A DNA stretch of 64,000 bases, from assembly GCA_963784135.1 (NCBI GenBank), contig CAWAQG010000015.1, positions 1 to 64,000 of the forward strand, read 5' to 3'. How positions within the stretch are numbered: the first letter of the stretch is position 1; each line of letters opens with the position of its first letter. Made by a program: the position numbers and the translations under genes. Below are positions 16,150 to 24,697 of the stretch, in pieces. This DNA comes from JADFXI01 sp963784135. Its GTDB lineage: Bacteria; Nitrospirota; Thermodesulfovibrionia; Thermodesulfovibrionales; Dissulfurispiraceae. The notes under the pieces were generated by a model that did no database searches, was not told the origin of the DNA, and saw nothing but the letters and a program-made list of their open reading frames with translations.

Positions 16150-16699
16150 GAAAATCAGGGAGGGCATCAAATTAGTCCTCGAAGGCATCGGTGAGGACAA
16201 GGACAGGCCGGGGCTTAAGAGTACGCCTGAACGGGTGGCTACAATGTTCGCCGAGATTTTTTCGGGTCTCGAAACACCCGGAGAGGACCTTCTCAAGCCG
16301 ATAGAAGGTGAAATCCATGATGAGATGGTGCTGCTGAACGATATTCCGTTCTATTCGGTATGCGAACACCACCTGCTGCCGTTTATCGGAAAAGCACATA
16401 TCGCTTACATCCCGGCAGGAAGAATTGTGGGGCTCAGCGAATTGCCCAGGGCGCTTGAGTATCTTGCTAAAAGGCCCCAGGTCCAGGAGCGTCTTACAGC
16501 GCAGCTTGCCGATATGATTATGGACAAGCTGAAACCCAAAGGCTGCATGGTTGTCATCGATGCGGAGCATCTTTGCATGAGCATGAGGGGCATTAAAAAG
16601 CCCGGCACCAGGACGATAACGTCTGCGGTCAGAGGGATTTTCAGATCACAGCGGAGCACGAGAGAGGAAATGCTGCAACTAATAAAGAAAAATTACTAA
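16139..16699 (+). CDS. folE: GTP cyclohydrolase I (FolE)
   Basis: A type I GTP cyclohydrolase of 186 residues that makes dihydroneopterin triphosphate, the first step to folate. Zinc and active-site motifs are CEHHLLPFIGKAHIAYIP and HLCMSMRGIKKPG. The ATG lies inside the 3' end of the cyclo-ligase gene. It stands in an operon with folate-dependent C1 genes and is followed after about 45 bases by folD. Confidence 0.95.
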   Translation: MDDKKIREGIKLVLEGIGEDKDRPGLKSTPERVATMFAEIFSGLETPGEDLLKPIEGEIHDEMVLLNDIPFYSVCEHHLLPFIGKAHIAYIPAGRIVGLSELPRALEYLAKRPQVQERLTAQLADMIMDKLKPKGCMVVIDAEHLCMSMRGIKKPGTRTITSAVRGIFRSQRSTREEMLQLIKKNY

Positions 16700-16745
16700 G
16701 GACGGTCTCGTAAAAAATCCATATGCTTTGTTGAAGGAGGAAAGT

Positions 16746-17651
16746 ATGTCAGCAAAAATCATAAGCGGCACAGAAGTGGCAGCCCAGATCAGGGAGGAAC
16801 TGAAGAAGGAAGTCGCCATACTGAAAGAAAAGCACGGGGTCGTCCCCGGACTGGTTACCATCCTGGTGGGTCAAAACCCGGCATCTGTCAGCTACGTTAC
16901 CGCTAAACAAAAAACAGCTCACGAGCTTGGTTTTTATTCAATCCAGGACAGCCAGCCCGAAAGCTTGTCCGAAGCGGATTTGCTTAACCTTGTTGACAAA
17001 TACAACAAGGACCCCAGGATACACGGCATCCTCGTACAGCTTCCGCTTCCCAAGCACATCAATGAGAAGAAAGTACTCAATGCAGTCGATCCTGATAAGG
17101 ATGTCGATTGTTTCCATCCGGTAAATGTGGGGCGCCTGATGATAGGCGGAGCTGAGGCAAAGTTTCTGCCCTGTACGCCGGCAGGCATACAGGAGTTGAT
17201 CGTGCGCGCAGGTTTTGAGACTTCGGGCGCCGAGGTCGTGGTCGTAGGCCGCTCTAACATAGTCGGCAAGCCCATCGCCAACATCATGCTTCAGAAAGGC
17301 AAGGGCGCCAACTCCACAGTCACCATTGTGCATACAGGAACGAAAAACCTCGAAGCCCACTGCAAGCGTGCCGACATTCTCATAGTCGCCGCCGGCGTGC
17401 CGGGTCTTGTTAAGCCTGAATGGATAAAGCCCGGCTCCTGTGTCATCGATGTCGGCGTCAACCGTGTCGGCGAAAAGATCAGCGAGAAAACCGGCAAGCC
17501 GGTACCCATCCTCAAGGGAGATGTTGATTTTGATGCGGCCAAAGAAATAGCTGGTGCAATTACACCGGTGCCCGGCGGCGTCGGACCCATGACAATTACC
17601 ATGCTTATGAAGAACACTGTCACGTCCGCGAAAATGCACTCAAGTGTTTAA
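16746..17651 (+). CDS. folD: Methylene-THF dehydrogenase / methenyl-THF cyclohydrolase FolD
   Basis: FolD catalyses two folate steps: methylene-THF oxidation with NAD(P) and methenyl-THF hydrolysis. The protein has 301 residues when started at ATG 16746, which has AAGGAGG at 16734-16740; an upstream TTG lacks support. Motifs are ILVQLPLPKHI, PCTPAGIQELI, VVGRSNIVGKPIA and PVPGGVGPMTI. The next genes in the window form the methylene-THF reductase complex, so FolD supplies its substrate. Confidence 0.95.
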   Translation: MSAKIISGTEVAAQIREELKKEVAILKEKHGVVPGLVTILVGQNPASVSYVTAKQKTAHELGFYSIQDSQPESLSEADLLNLVDKYNKDPRIHGILVQLPLPKHINEKKVLNAVDPDKDVDCFHPVNVGRLMIGGAEAKFLPCTPAGIQELIVRAGFETSGAEVVVVGRSNIVGKPIANIMLQKGKGANSTVTIVHTGTKNLEAHCKRADILIVAAGVPGLVKPEWIKPGSCVIDVGVNRVGEKISEKTGKPVPILKGDVDFDAAKEIAGAITPVPGGVGPMTITMLMKNTVTSAKMHSSV

Positions 17652-17689
17652 TTGACCAATGCGGCGTTGGGCAGAAGGCTGCCGTATTT

Positions 17690-17840
17690 TCGAGTGGGAC
17701 CGATTAGTCTTTAGCTCAAATCGGGGTATCTGTAGTCGCCATTTCTCGATATGTGGGCCGGACGTTACCAGCCCACTGCTGATAACCCAGGTGATACAGA
17801 GTAAAAACAAACTGTACCACTACCAAATCGGGGGGATATT
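17690..17840. repeat. Third copy of the dispersed intergenic repeat family
   Basis: This lies between folD and hdrC (17652-17918, no gene). The segment ACGTTACCAGCCCACTGCTGATAACCC at 17762-17788 matches the 11.55 kb element with few changes, and the adjoining part (17791-17826) matches 221-254 inverted. Flanking arms are not clearly inverted here. ATCGGGG occurs as a direct repeat at both sides (about 17720 and 17827). It may be a degraded member of the family. Confidence 0.5.
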
Positions 17841-17918
17841 GCATATTGAAAAGGCGAAATAGCTGATGTTATATTAAAAGAGGAGCATAATTTGTAAGCT
17901 TCTTTAAGGAGTTGTAGT

Positions 17919-18539
17919 ATGCCATCCACAGCGATGAAATATGAGGCCGAACTTTCAAAGCCGCTGCTTCAGGAAGTCATGGAGCGTTCTGAGCAAAATC
18001 TTCTGTCCTGCTACCAGTGTCGAAGATGCGCTGCCGGATGCCCTGTAGGAGACGAAACAGGGGTGACCCCTGACCGGCTGATTCGCATGATTGTGCTTGG
18101 CGATAAGGAGGGGGCGCTCAATAATCTTCTGGTTTGGAAATGTCTTTCCTGTTATACCTGCGGCGCCCGCTGTCCGAATAATATCCAGACCGCGCGTATA
18201 AACGAGACGCTCAAGCAAATGTCAAAAGAGGCCCATGCCGAGCCGTTGCTTTCAGGCGTAGCCGCATTCCACAAGGCCTTTATGAAAGCGACCTCTCATT
18301 TTGGCCGGTTTAACGAAGTGGAATTTATGGGCTTATATGAAATGGATACTGCCGCCGGGTCAATAAAGCGCGGCAGCTGGAAGGCCGTTTTTGATGAGAT
18401 TAGGGCCGCATCACGTCTGGGTCTTTCAATGATTAGAAAACGGAGAATGCATTTCGGGCTGTCCAAAGTCAGGAAACTCTCCGAGGTAAAAGGTCTTTAT
18501 AAAAAATCCAGGGAAAAGGCTGCTGGTAAGGGTTTATGA
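17919..18539 (+). CDS. hdrC: Heterodisulfide reductase-like subunit C (HdrC)
   Basis: A 206-residue two-cluster iron-sulfur protein. It carries CYQCRRCAAGCP (about residue 31) and CLSCYTCGARCP (about residue 73), each a [4Fe-4S] site, and passes electrons between HdrA and HdrB. It has no membrane segment, so the complex is soluble. A good ribosome site, AAGGAG, precedes ATG 17919. It is the first gene of the hdrCBA-mvhD-metVF operon and overlaps hdrB by four bases (ATGA). Confidence 0.9.
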   Translation: MPSTAMKYEAELSKPLLQEVMERSEQNLLSCYQCRRCAAGCPVGDETGVTPDRLIRMIVLGDKEGALNNLLVWKCLSCYTCGARCPNNIQTARINETLKQMSKEAHAEPLLSGVAAFHKAFMKATSHFGRFNEVEFMGLYEMDTAAGSIKRGSWKAVFDEIRAASRLGLSMIRKRRMHFGLSKVRKLSEVKGLYKKSREKAAGKGL

Positions 18540-19414
18540 TGGAAATAGCGTATTATCCGGGATGTACGCTGCATGCATCTTCGGAACTTTATGACGTTCA
18601 GAGCAAGCTGGTGTTCAGTAAGTTGGGGATCGAACTCAAAGAAATTGAGGACTGGAACTGCTGCGGCGCAACATCAGCGGCAAAGACGGATGACTTTCTT
18701 GCAGTAGCACTCCCGGCCCGGAACCTCGGCATTGCTGATGCCAGCGGTTATTCTGAAATGGTCATACCCTGTTCATCCTGCTATAGCAGGACGCTTGTTT
18801 CTCAGAAACAACTCGCAAATGATGCTGCATTGCGGGAAACAATCAATGCCGGGCTTACGCAAAAAGTCGAAGGCAGGATAAAAATCAGGAGCATTCTTGA
18901 AATGCTGGTGCCTAAGGCTGAAGCGGGTGTTATTGCGGAAAAGACAATAAAGAAACTTGAGGGGTTAAGGCCGGCATGCTATTACGGCTGCCTCATGACC
19001 CGCTTCCCCTGTGATATGGAAGTGCCCGATAACGTCGAAAACCCGCAAGGCATGGAGGTTGTGTGCAATGCATTGGGGGCAAAACCGCTTGATTGGGCGT
19101 ACAAGACCGACTGCTGCGGGGCCGCAGCTTCAGTCAATGACACCGATACGTCCTTGTTTTTAATGTCAAAGATTATTAAAGATGCCATTGCAAGAGGGGC
19201 CAACTGCTTTGTTGTAACCTGCCCCATGTGCCAGTTTAATCTGGATGCATATCAGGACCAGGTCGGAGAAAAGCATGGGATATCGCAGCGCCTGCCCGTT
19301 TATTTCATCACCGAGCTAATCGGTATCGCGATGGGTATCAGCCCTCATGAAATGCAGGTTGACCGTCACTTTGTCGAGGCAACGGGTCTGTTAAAGGAGT
19401 TGCAGCTGATATGA
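18536..19414 (+). CDS. hdrB: Heterodisulfide reductase-like subunit B (HdrB)
   Basis: A 292-residue protein with two CCG domains. The first runs from the N-terminal YPGCTLHASS through WNCCGA to PCSSCYSR; the second from YYGCLMTRF through TDCCGAAAS to CPMCQFNLD. In HdrB these hold non-cubane [4Fe-4S] clusters. In MetVF-linked complexes no disulfide substrate is certain, so HdrB may serve as an electron exit or regulatory unit. Four-base overlaps with both neighbours show tight coupling. Confidence 0.92.
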   Translation: MMEIAYYPGCTLHASSELYDVQSKLVFSKLGIELKEIEDWNCCGATSAAKTDDFLAVALPARNLGIADASGYSEMVIPCSSCYSRTLVSQKQLANDAALRETINAGLTQKVEGRIKIRSILEMLVPKAEAGVIAEKTIKKLEGLRPACYYGCLMTRFPCDMEVPDNVENPQGMEVVCNALGAKPLDWAYKTDCCGAAASVNDTDTSLFLMSKIIKDAIARGANCFVVTCPMCQFNLDAYQDQVGEKHGISQRLPVYFITELIGIAMGISPHEMQVDRHFVEATGLLKELQLI

Positions 19415-22400
19415 GCGCTAAAACTACTGCCAAGAGGGGATCGGTACTTATTGTCGGCGGCGGCATCGGCAGTATGCAGGCTGCCCTTGACCTTGCCGAC
19501 AGCGGTTTTAAAGTCCACCTGGTTGAGAAAGGGCCTTCTGTTGGCGGGACCATGGTTATGCTCGATAAAACCTTCCCTACGGGCGACTGCGCAATGTGCA
19601 TGATTTCGCCAAAGATGGTGGAAGTGGGCAGGCACTTGAATATTGACATTCACACACTGGCTGAAGTGCTGTCCGTTGAGGGGGAGGCCGGGAATTTCAG
19701 AGCAAGGATCAGGCTGGCGCCGCGGTATGTTGATCCTGCCAAATGCACGGGCTGCGGGGATTGCGAAGCAAAGTGCCCCAAAAAGGTGATCAGCGAGTTC
19801 GATCAGGAACTCAACACGCGCAAGGCTATTTATTCACTATTTCCGCAGGCAGTTCCTAATACCAGGGCCATTGATGCTAAACAGTGCCTGTTCCTTACAA
19901 AGGGCGTTTGCCGCAATTGCGAGAAAGCCTGCAAAGCCGGGGCCATTAATTATGAAGACCAGGGCCGGGAAATCGAAGTTAATGTAGGTTCTATTATCCT
20001 CGGTCCCGGGCTTGACCGTTATAATGCAAAGGTCAGGGGTGAACTCGGTCTCGGCCGCTGGCCGAACGTTGTCTCCTCAATCCAGTTTGAGCGTATCCTC
20101 TCCGCATCCGGCCCTTACAAGGGTGAGGTGAAGAGGCCCTCTGACGCGAAACATCCACGGAAAGTGGCCTGGATCCAGTGTGTCGGCTCCAGGGACCCGC
20201 ATAATGCCAACCCGTGGTGCTCTTCAGTATGCTGTATGTATGCTACCAAGCAGTCGATTATTGCGAGGGAGCACGATAAAAATATTGAGCCTACTATTTT
20301 CTATATGGAGATGAGGGCCTTCGGGAAGGATTTCGACAAGTATGTCGAGCGGGCAAAGAATGAATATGGCGTGCGTTACCAGCGTGCCATGATCTCCGCT
20401 GTCAGGGAAGAGCCAGGTACAGGAGACCTTGTATTGCGCTATGCAGCCGAGGACGGCAAGCTTGTTGATGAGACCTTTGATATGGTGATACTCTCAGTAG
20501 GCCTCCAGCCGCACAGCGATGCCGAAGCCTTCGCAAAAAAATTCGGCATAGAAACAAACCAGTATCTATTTGCCAAAACGTCGCCTCTGCAGCCGGTTGA
20601 GACCTCAAGGGAAGGGATATTTGTTACCGGGACATACCAGGGGCCGAAAGATATACCCGATACGGTCATGCAGGGGAGCGCTGTGGCAGGCGAGGCAATG
20701 GCCCTTTTGGGTGAGGCCCGTGGGACAGAAGCAGTTAAAAAAGAGTTGCCGCCTGAAAAGGATTTGACAGGAGAGCAGCCGCGAATCGGCGTATTTGTAT
20801 GCCACTGCGGAACCAACATAGCCGGCACTGTGAAAATAGATACAGTTGTTGAGGCGGCAAAAGAACTGCCGGGCGTGGTCTATGCCACCAATACCATTTA
20901 TGCCTGCGCCCAGGATAATCAGGACATGATAAAGCAAACGGTCAAGGAGAAGAACCTGAACCGCGTTGTAATCGCATCATGTACTCCTCGCACCCATGAG
21001 CCCCTTTTCCAGGAGACCATTCGTGACGCCGGACTGAATAAATATCTCTTTGATCTCGCCGACATCCGCGAGCAATGCTCCTGGTGTCATATGGGGAATA
21101 AGGAAGAGGCGACCAAAAAGGCTGTAAAGATTGTTAAAATGTCGGTTGCCAAATCCAGATTGCAGGAGCCGATCAAGACCGAAACTGTAGGCGTAACTCC
21201 TACCTGTATGATCATCGGCGGCGGAGTTGCCGGCCTGACAGCCGCGCTCTCGCTCGCCAATCAGGGGTTCCAGGTGCATATTATAGAGAAGGAAGACGAA
21301 CTCGGCGGCCTTGCAAGGAATCTTTACCGCACACTGGAAGGCAGTGATGTACAGTCATTCGTTGCCTCAAGCATTGCCGCCGTTAAAGCGCACCAGCGTA
21401 TTACTGTTCACGCCGGCGCCGAGGTCAGTAAGACCGAGGGCTTTGTCGGCAATTTCAGGACGACACTCACAGACGGCAGCACGATTGACCACGGGGCCAT
21501 CATTCTGGCGACCGGCGGAGTTGAATACGAACCGACTGAATACTTATATAAAGAAAGCGGACAGGTAATCACCCAGCGGGAGCTTGAAAAGAGGCTTGCA
21601 ACGGGTGACGGACCAAAGGCACGGGAGCGTTTTGTAATGATACAGTGCGTGGGTTCCCGCGAAGAGCCGTATCAGTACTGTTCGCGCATATGCTGCCAGG
21701 ACGCGGTCAAGAACGCTATTGCGATAAAGGAGAAAAATCCTGCTGCACAGGTGTTCATATTATATAGAGACATCCGCACCTATGGTCTGCGCGAAGACTA
21801 CTATAGAAAGGCGCGTGACCTGGGGGTCATCTTTGTCCGTTACGATGTCGGCAGGAAGCCGGAGGTCACCCATACAGGCGACAAGCTCACTGTCAAAACC
21901 TGGGACTATATGTTGAATAAGGAACTGATTATAGATACTGACCTCGTGGTACTCTCAACAGGCCTCAGGCCTCATCCCACTACAGATAAAGTTGGAGAGA
22001 TGTATAAGGTCACCCGCAATGTTGACGGCTACTTCCTTGAGGCGCATGTAAAGCTCCGTCCGGTTGACTTCCCCGGCGAGGGTCTTTTTGTTGCCGGTCT
22101 TGCCCATGCCCCAAAGAACCTTGATGAAACGATTATTCAGGCTTTGGCTGCTGCGGGCCGCGCCGGTGTGGTACTCTCACACGAGCGGCTTGCGGTTTCC
22201 GGAATCATCGCAAAGCACAGGAAAGACCTTTGCATGTCCTGCCTGAGCTGCTTCAGGGTATGTCCGTTTGGTTCGCCCTATATCGGCGAAGACGGGAAAG
22301 TCGCCCATAACGAAGTCAAGTGTCACGGCTGCGGGATATGTGCCGGTATCTGCCCGGCCAAGGCATTCCAGGTAAATAATTTCCGCGATGACCAGATATT

Positions 22401-22452
22401 GGCTATGATAGATGCGGCAGTGGAGTGCGAGCCTGGCGTTGTCGGGGGATAA
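19411..22452 (+). CDS. hdrA: Double-length HdrA, flavin and iron-sulfur electron-bifurcation subunit
   Basis: At 1,013 residues this is much longer than a usual HdrA (about 650). It holds two FAD-binding HdrA-like halves: VLIVGGGIGSMQAAL near residue 12 and MIIGGGVAGLTAAL near residue 600. Clusters include CTGCGDCEAKCP at 112, a CRNCEKACKAG motif, and two C-terminal ferredoxin sites, CMSCLSCFRVCP (about 940) and CHGCGICAGICP (about 971). HdrA is the flavin-based bifurcation site in related complexes. Bifurcation here is inferred from the family. It is followed by mvhD and metVF, the arrangement known from Moorella. Confidence 0.92.
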   Translation: MSAKTTAKRGSVLIVGGGIGSMQAALDLADSGFKVHLVEKGPSVGGTMVMLDKTFPTGDCAMCMISPKMVEVGRHLNIDIHTLAEVLSVEGEAGNFRARIRLAPRYVDPAKCTGCGDCEAKCPKKVISEFDQELNTRKAIYSLFPQAVPNTRAIDAKQCLFLTKGVCRNCEKACKAGAINYEDQGREIEVNVGSIILGPGLDRYNAKVRGELGLGRWPNVVSSIQFERILSASGPYKGEVKRPSDAKHPRKVAWIQCVGSRDPHNANPWCSSVCCMYATKQSIIAREHDKNIEPTIFYMEMRAFGKDFDKYVERAKNEYGVRYQRAMISAVREEPGTGDLVLRYAAEDGKLVDETFDMVILSVGLQPHSDAEAFAKKFGIETNQYLFAKTSPLQPVETSREGIFVTGTYQGPKDIPDTVMQGSAVAGEAMALLGEARGTEAVKKELPPEKDLTGEQPRIGVFVCHCGTNIAGTVKIDTVVEAAKELPGVVYATNTIYACAQDNQDMIKQTVKEKNLNRVVIASCTPRTHEPLFQETIRDAGLNKYLFDLADIREQCSWCHMGNKEEATKKAVKIVKMSVAKSRLQEPIKTETVGVTPTCMIIGGGVAGLTAALSLANQGFQVHIIEKEDELGGLARNLYRTLEGSDVQSFVASSIAAVKAHQRITVHAGAEVSKTEGFVGNFRTTLTDGSTIDHGAIILATGGVEYEPTEYLYKESGQVITQRELEKRLATGDGPKARERFVMIQCVGSREEPYQYCSRICCQDAVKNAIAIKEKNPAAQVFILYRDIRTYGLREDYYRKARDLGVIFVRYDVGRKPEVTHTGDKLTVKTWDYMLNKELIIDTDLVVLSTGLRPHPTTDKVGEMYKVTRNVDGYFLEAHVKLRPVDFPGEGLFVAGLAHAPKNLDETIIQALAAAGRAGVVLSHERLAVSGIIAKHRKDLCMSCLSCFRVCPFGSPYIGEDGKVAHNEVKCHGCGICAGICPAKAFQVNNFRDDQILAMIDAAVECEPGVVGG

Positions 22453-22473
22453 AATTATGAGGAGGAGAGAGTA

Positions 22474-22992
22474 ATGGACAAACTCGCGGAACCAACTGCG
22501 CAGAACGAGCGCTCATCTATAGAGAAACCTCGCGAGATACCCGCGGAATGGGAACCGAACATTCTTGCGTTCGCTTGTCATTACTGTGCATTTGCTGCAG
22601 CAGACCTTGCCGGAGTCATGCGCCTTTCCTACCCGGCTAACGTGAAGGTAATCCGCCTTCCCTGTACAGGAAAGCTCGACCACATGCATGTGCTCAGGGC
22701 ATTTGAGCGGGGTGTTGACGGCGTCTTCGTAGCCGGCTGACTAAAGGGACAATGTCATTACCTGGAAGGTAATACGAATGCGGCACGAAGAATCAAATAC
22801 TTAAAAAAGCTATTGTCCAAACTGGCCATTGATCCTGCGCGTTTGGAAATGTATAACCTGTCGGCGGCCATGGGGCCCAGATGGGCAGAGATCTGCACCG
22901 AGTTCACCGCGAGGATCCGTACGCTCGGGCCGTCTCCTGTGTGGTTTGCAGTCTGCAAACAGAATGGATCAAAAAGGAGTGAGCAGCAATGA
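22474..22992 (+). CDS. mvhD: MvhD-like iron-sulfur protein, predicted selenoprotein with in-frame UGA
   Basis: MvhD links HdrA to its electron donor through a [2Fe-2S] cluster. The frame runs through a UGA at 22738-22740 (residue 89) to the true stop at 22990-22992, giving 172 residues. The UGA sits in VAG-U-LKGQCHYLEGN, where other MvhD proteins have Cys or, in VhuD, Sec. Before it are CHYCAFAAADLAG and RLPCTGKLD; after it, conserved family sequence (LSAAMGPRWAEICTEF) continues. A SECIS-like hairpin follows the UGA, and selA is in the window. Reading this as a short 88-residue gene would miss half the protein. RBS GAGGAGAGAG precedes ATG 22474; metV overlaps the stop. Confidence 0.9.
22757..22773 (+). 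promoter_or_regulatory. Bacterial SECIS-like hairpin after the mvhD UGA
   Basis: The sequence ATTACC-TGGAA-GGTAAT forms a perfect six-pair stem with a five-base loop containing GGA. It starts 17 bases after the UGA codon. Bacterial SECIS elements lie within the coding region just 3' of the UGA and expose a G-rich (GGU/GGA-like) loop to SelB, so position and loop fit. Function is inferred. Confidence 0.65.
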
Positions 22993-23687
22993 TTGTCGGC
23001 GAACAGAAGCCTTTTGCAGAAATATGGGACATGGTCAAGGGTTTTAAAAGAGTGCTTGTCTACGGTTGTAATACCTGCGTCGCAATCTGCCATGCGGGAG
23101 GAGGCAAAGAGGCCGAGATAATTGCCTCAATGCTAAGGATAAAGGCCGCAGAAGAGGGCGTATCCATGGAGATAAAGCATGCGGCGATCGAAAGGCATTG
23201 CGAGCCCGAATTTTTTGGGCCGCTTATGGATGAGGTAAGAACGTATGATCTGGTGCTTTCAACAGCATGCGGCGTCGGGGTCAATTTCCTGTCCGAAAGG
23301 ATCGGTAATATTCCGGTATATCCGGGCATAAATACCGAGTTCTTCGGGGCAGTACCCCAGGCCGGCGTCTTTACGGAGCTATGCGCCGGATGCGGCAATT
23401 GCATACTTCACCTCACAGGCGGAATTTGCCCTGTTGCCCGCTGCTCAAAATCGCTCATGAACGGGCCATGCGGAGGGACCAATAACGGAAAGTGCGAGAT
23501 AAGCTCAGAAGTTGATTGCGGGTGGTATTTGATTGTTGAGCGGATGAAGAAGCTCGGCACGCTGGAGAAGCTCTACGAGATCCAGCCGGCCCGGAACTGG
23601 TCCACGGCAAGGCATGGCGGACCACGCCGTGTAGTGCTTGAGCATATTAAAGACCTCGAAGAAGAGGAAGTAAAGAAAGAATCATAG
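22989..23687 (+). CDS. metV: MetV, zinc/iron-sulfur subunit of methylene-THF reductase
   Basis: A 232-residue MetV protein, family 'methylene-tetrahydrofolate reductase C-terminal'. It shows VYGCNTCVAICHAGGGKE near the N-terminus and, in the second half, CAGCGNCILHLTGGICPVARCSKSLMNGPCGG, cysteine-rich motifs for iron-sulfur or zinc sites. MetV binds MetF and passes electrons to its flavin. The ATG overlaps the mvhD stop codon (ATGA), one more sign that mvhD truly extends to 22992. metF follows 17 bases later. Confidence 0.92.
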   Translation: MIVGEQKPFAEIWDMVKGFKRVLVYGCNTCVAICHAGGGKEAEIIASMLRIKAAEEGVSMEIKHAAIERHCEPEFFGPLMDEVRTYDLVLSTACGVGVNFLSERIGNIPVYPGINTEFFGAVPQAGVFTELCAGCGNCILHLTGGICPVARCSKSLMNGPCGGTNNGKCEISSEVDCGWYLIVERMKKLGTLEKLYEIQPARNWSTARHGGPRRVVLEHIKDLEEEEVKKES

Positions 23688-23704
23688 GCGGAGGAATTGA
23701 TAAG

Positions 23705-24685
23705 ATGAAGAGTGGAAGCAATCTTGAAAGAGTCATCGCAAGCGGAAAACCGGCTGTAACGGCCGAACTGGGACCGCCTATGAGTGCTGATCCTCATGAA
23801 GTGATTAAAAAAGCGAATCTGCTTAAAAGCTACTGCGATGCGGCGAACATTACCGACTGCCAGACCGCTGTGGTCCGCATTTCGAGCATTGCCGCTGCTG
23901 TATTGGCGCTGAGGGAGGGGCTTGAGCCGGTCATGCAGATGACCTGCAGGGACCGTAACCGCATTGCCATACAGGCCGACCTTTTGGGCGCGGCTGCGCT
24001 CGGAATAAAAAACTGCCTGTGCATAGCCGGTGATCACCAGTCGTTCAGTTCAGCGGGAAAGCTTAAAGGTCATCCCGGCGCAAAAAACGTCTATGACATC
24101 GATTCCATACAGCTTGTCGGCATACTTAAGAAAATGCGCGATGAGTCGTTGCAGGAAGGCGGCGACAAACTCGAAGTCCCGCCAAAATTATTTATAGGAG
24201 CTGCCTTTACCCCGGGCGGCGAGCCTATGGATTACCGTCCGCACCGGCTTAAGAAAAAGGTCGATGCAGGCGCTGACTTTATCCAGACCCAGGGCATCTA
24301 TGATTTGGAAATGTTCAAGTCTCAAATGGAGAAGGTCCGGAATCTCGGCGTTCACGAGCGGACAGCGATCCTGGGCGGGATAATCGTGCCCAAAAGCGCA
24401 ATGATGCTTCGCTATATGGACTCTTCAGTAGCAGGCGTGAGCGTGCCCAAGGCTTTGATAGAGCGGATGATGAAGGTGAAGGACGCTGCAGGCGACGATA
24501 AAAAGAAAGCCAAAGCGGCACAGGAAGCCGAGGGAATAAAAATCGCGGTTGAGTTGATCCAGCAGGTGCTCGAAATTCCGGGAGTGAAAGGCGTTCACAT
24601 CCAGGCAATCGAGTGGGAGAGCGCCATGCCGGAGATACTTAAAGCCGCGGGACTGTATCCGCGTCCCACATTTCCGGACGCATAG
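23705..24685 (+). CDS. metF: 5,10-methylenetetrahydrofolate reductase MetF
   Basis: A flavin-dependent reductase of 326 residues that makes methyl-THF from methylene-THF in the Wood-Ljungdahl methyl branch. The TIM-barrel is recognisable: AELGPPMSADPHEV near the start, ANITDCQTAVVRISS, CRDRNRIAIQADLLGA, FIGAAFTPGGEP and GADFIQTQGIYD. It is the last gene of hdrCBA-mvhD-metVF. In Moorella the same six genes make one complex, proposed to couple methylene-THF reduction to a second acceptor. It is convergent with copD, 12 bases away. Confidence 0.93.
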   Translation: MKSGSNLERVIASGKPAVTAELGPPMSADPHEVIKKANLLKSYCDAANITDCQTAVVRISSIAAAVLALREGLEPVMQMTCRDRNRIAIQADLLGAAALGIKNCLCIAGDHQSFSSAGKLKGHPGAKNVYDIDSIQLVGILKKMRDESLQEGGDKLEVPPKLFIGAAFTPGGEPMDYRPHRLKKKVDAGADFIQTQGIYDLEMFKSQMEKVRNLGVHERTAILGGIIVPKSAMMLRYMDSSVAGVSVPKALIERMMKVKDAAGDDKKKAKAAQEAEGIKIAVELIQQVLEIPGVKGVHIQAIEWESAMPEILKAAGLYPRPTFPDA

Positions 24686-24697
24686 TCCATCAAAATC

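Noticed and set aside
16934..17639. Long reverse-strand open frames across folD
   Set aside because: They are antisense shadows of a well-conserved gene, without ribosome sites or known domains.
22474..22740. A separate 88-residue protein ending at the TGA
   Set aside because: The frame continues with MvhD family sequence and ends at metV's start; a SECIS-like hairpin follows the TGA.
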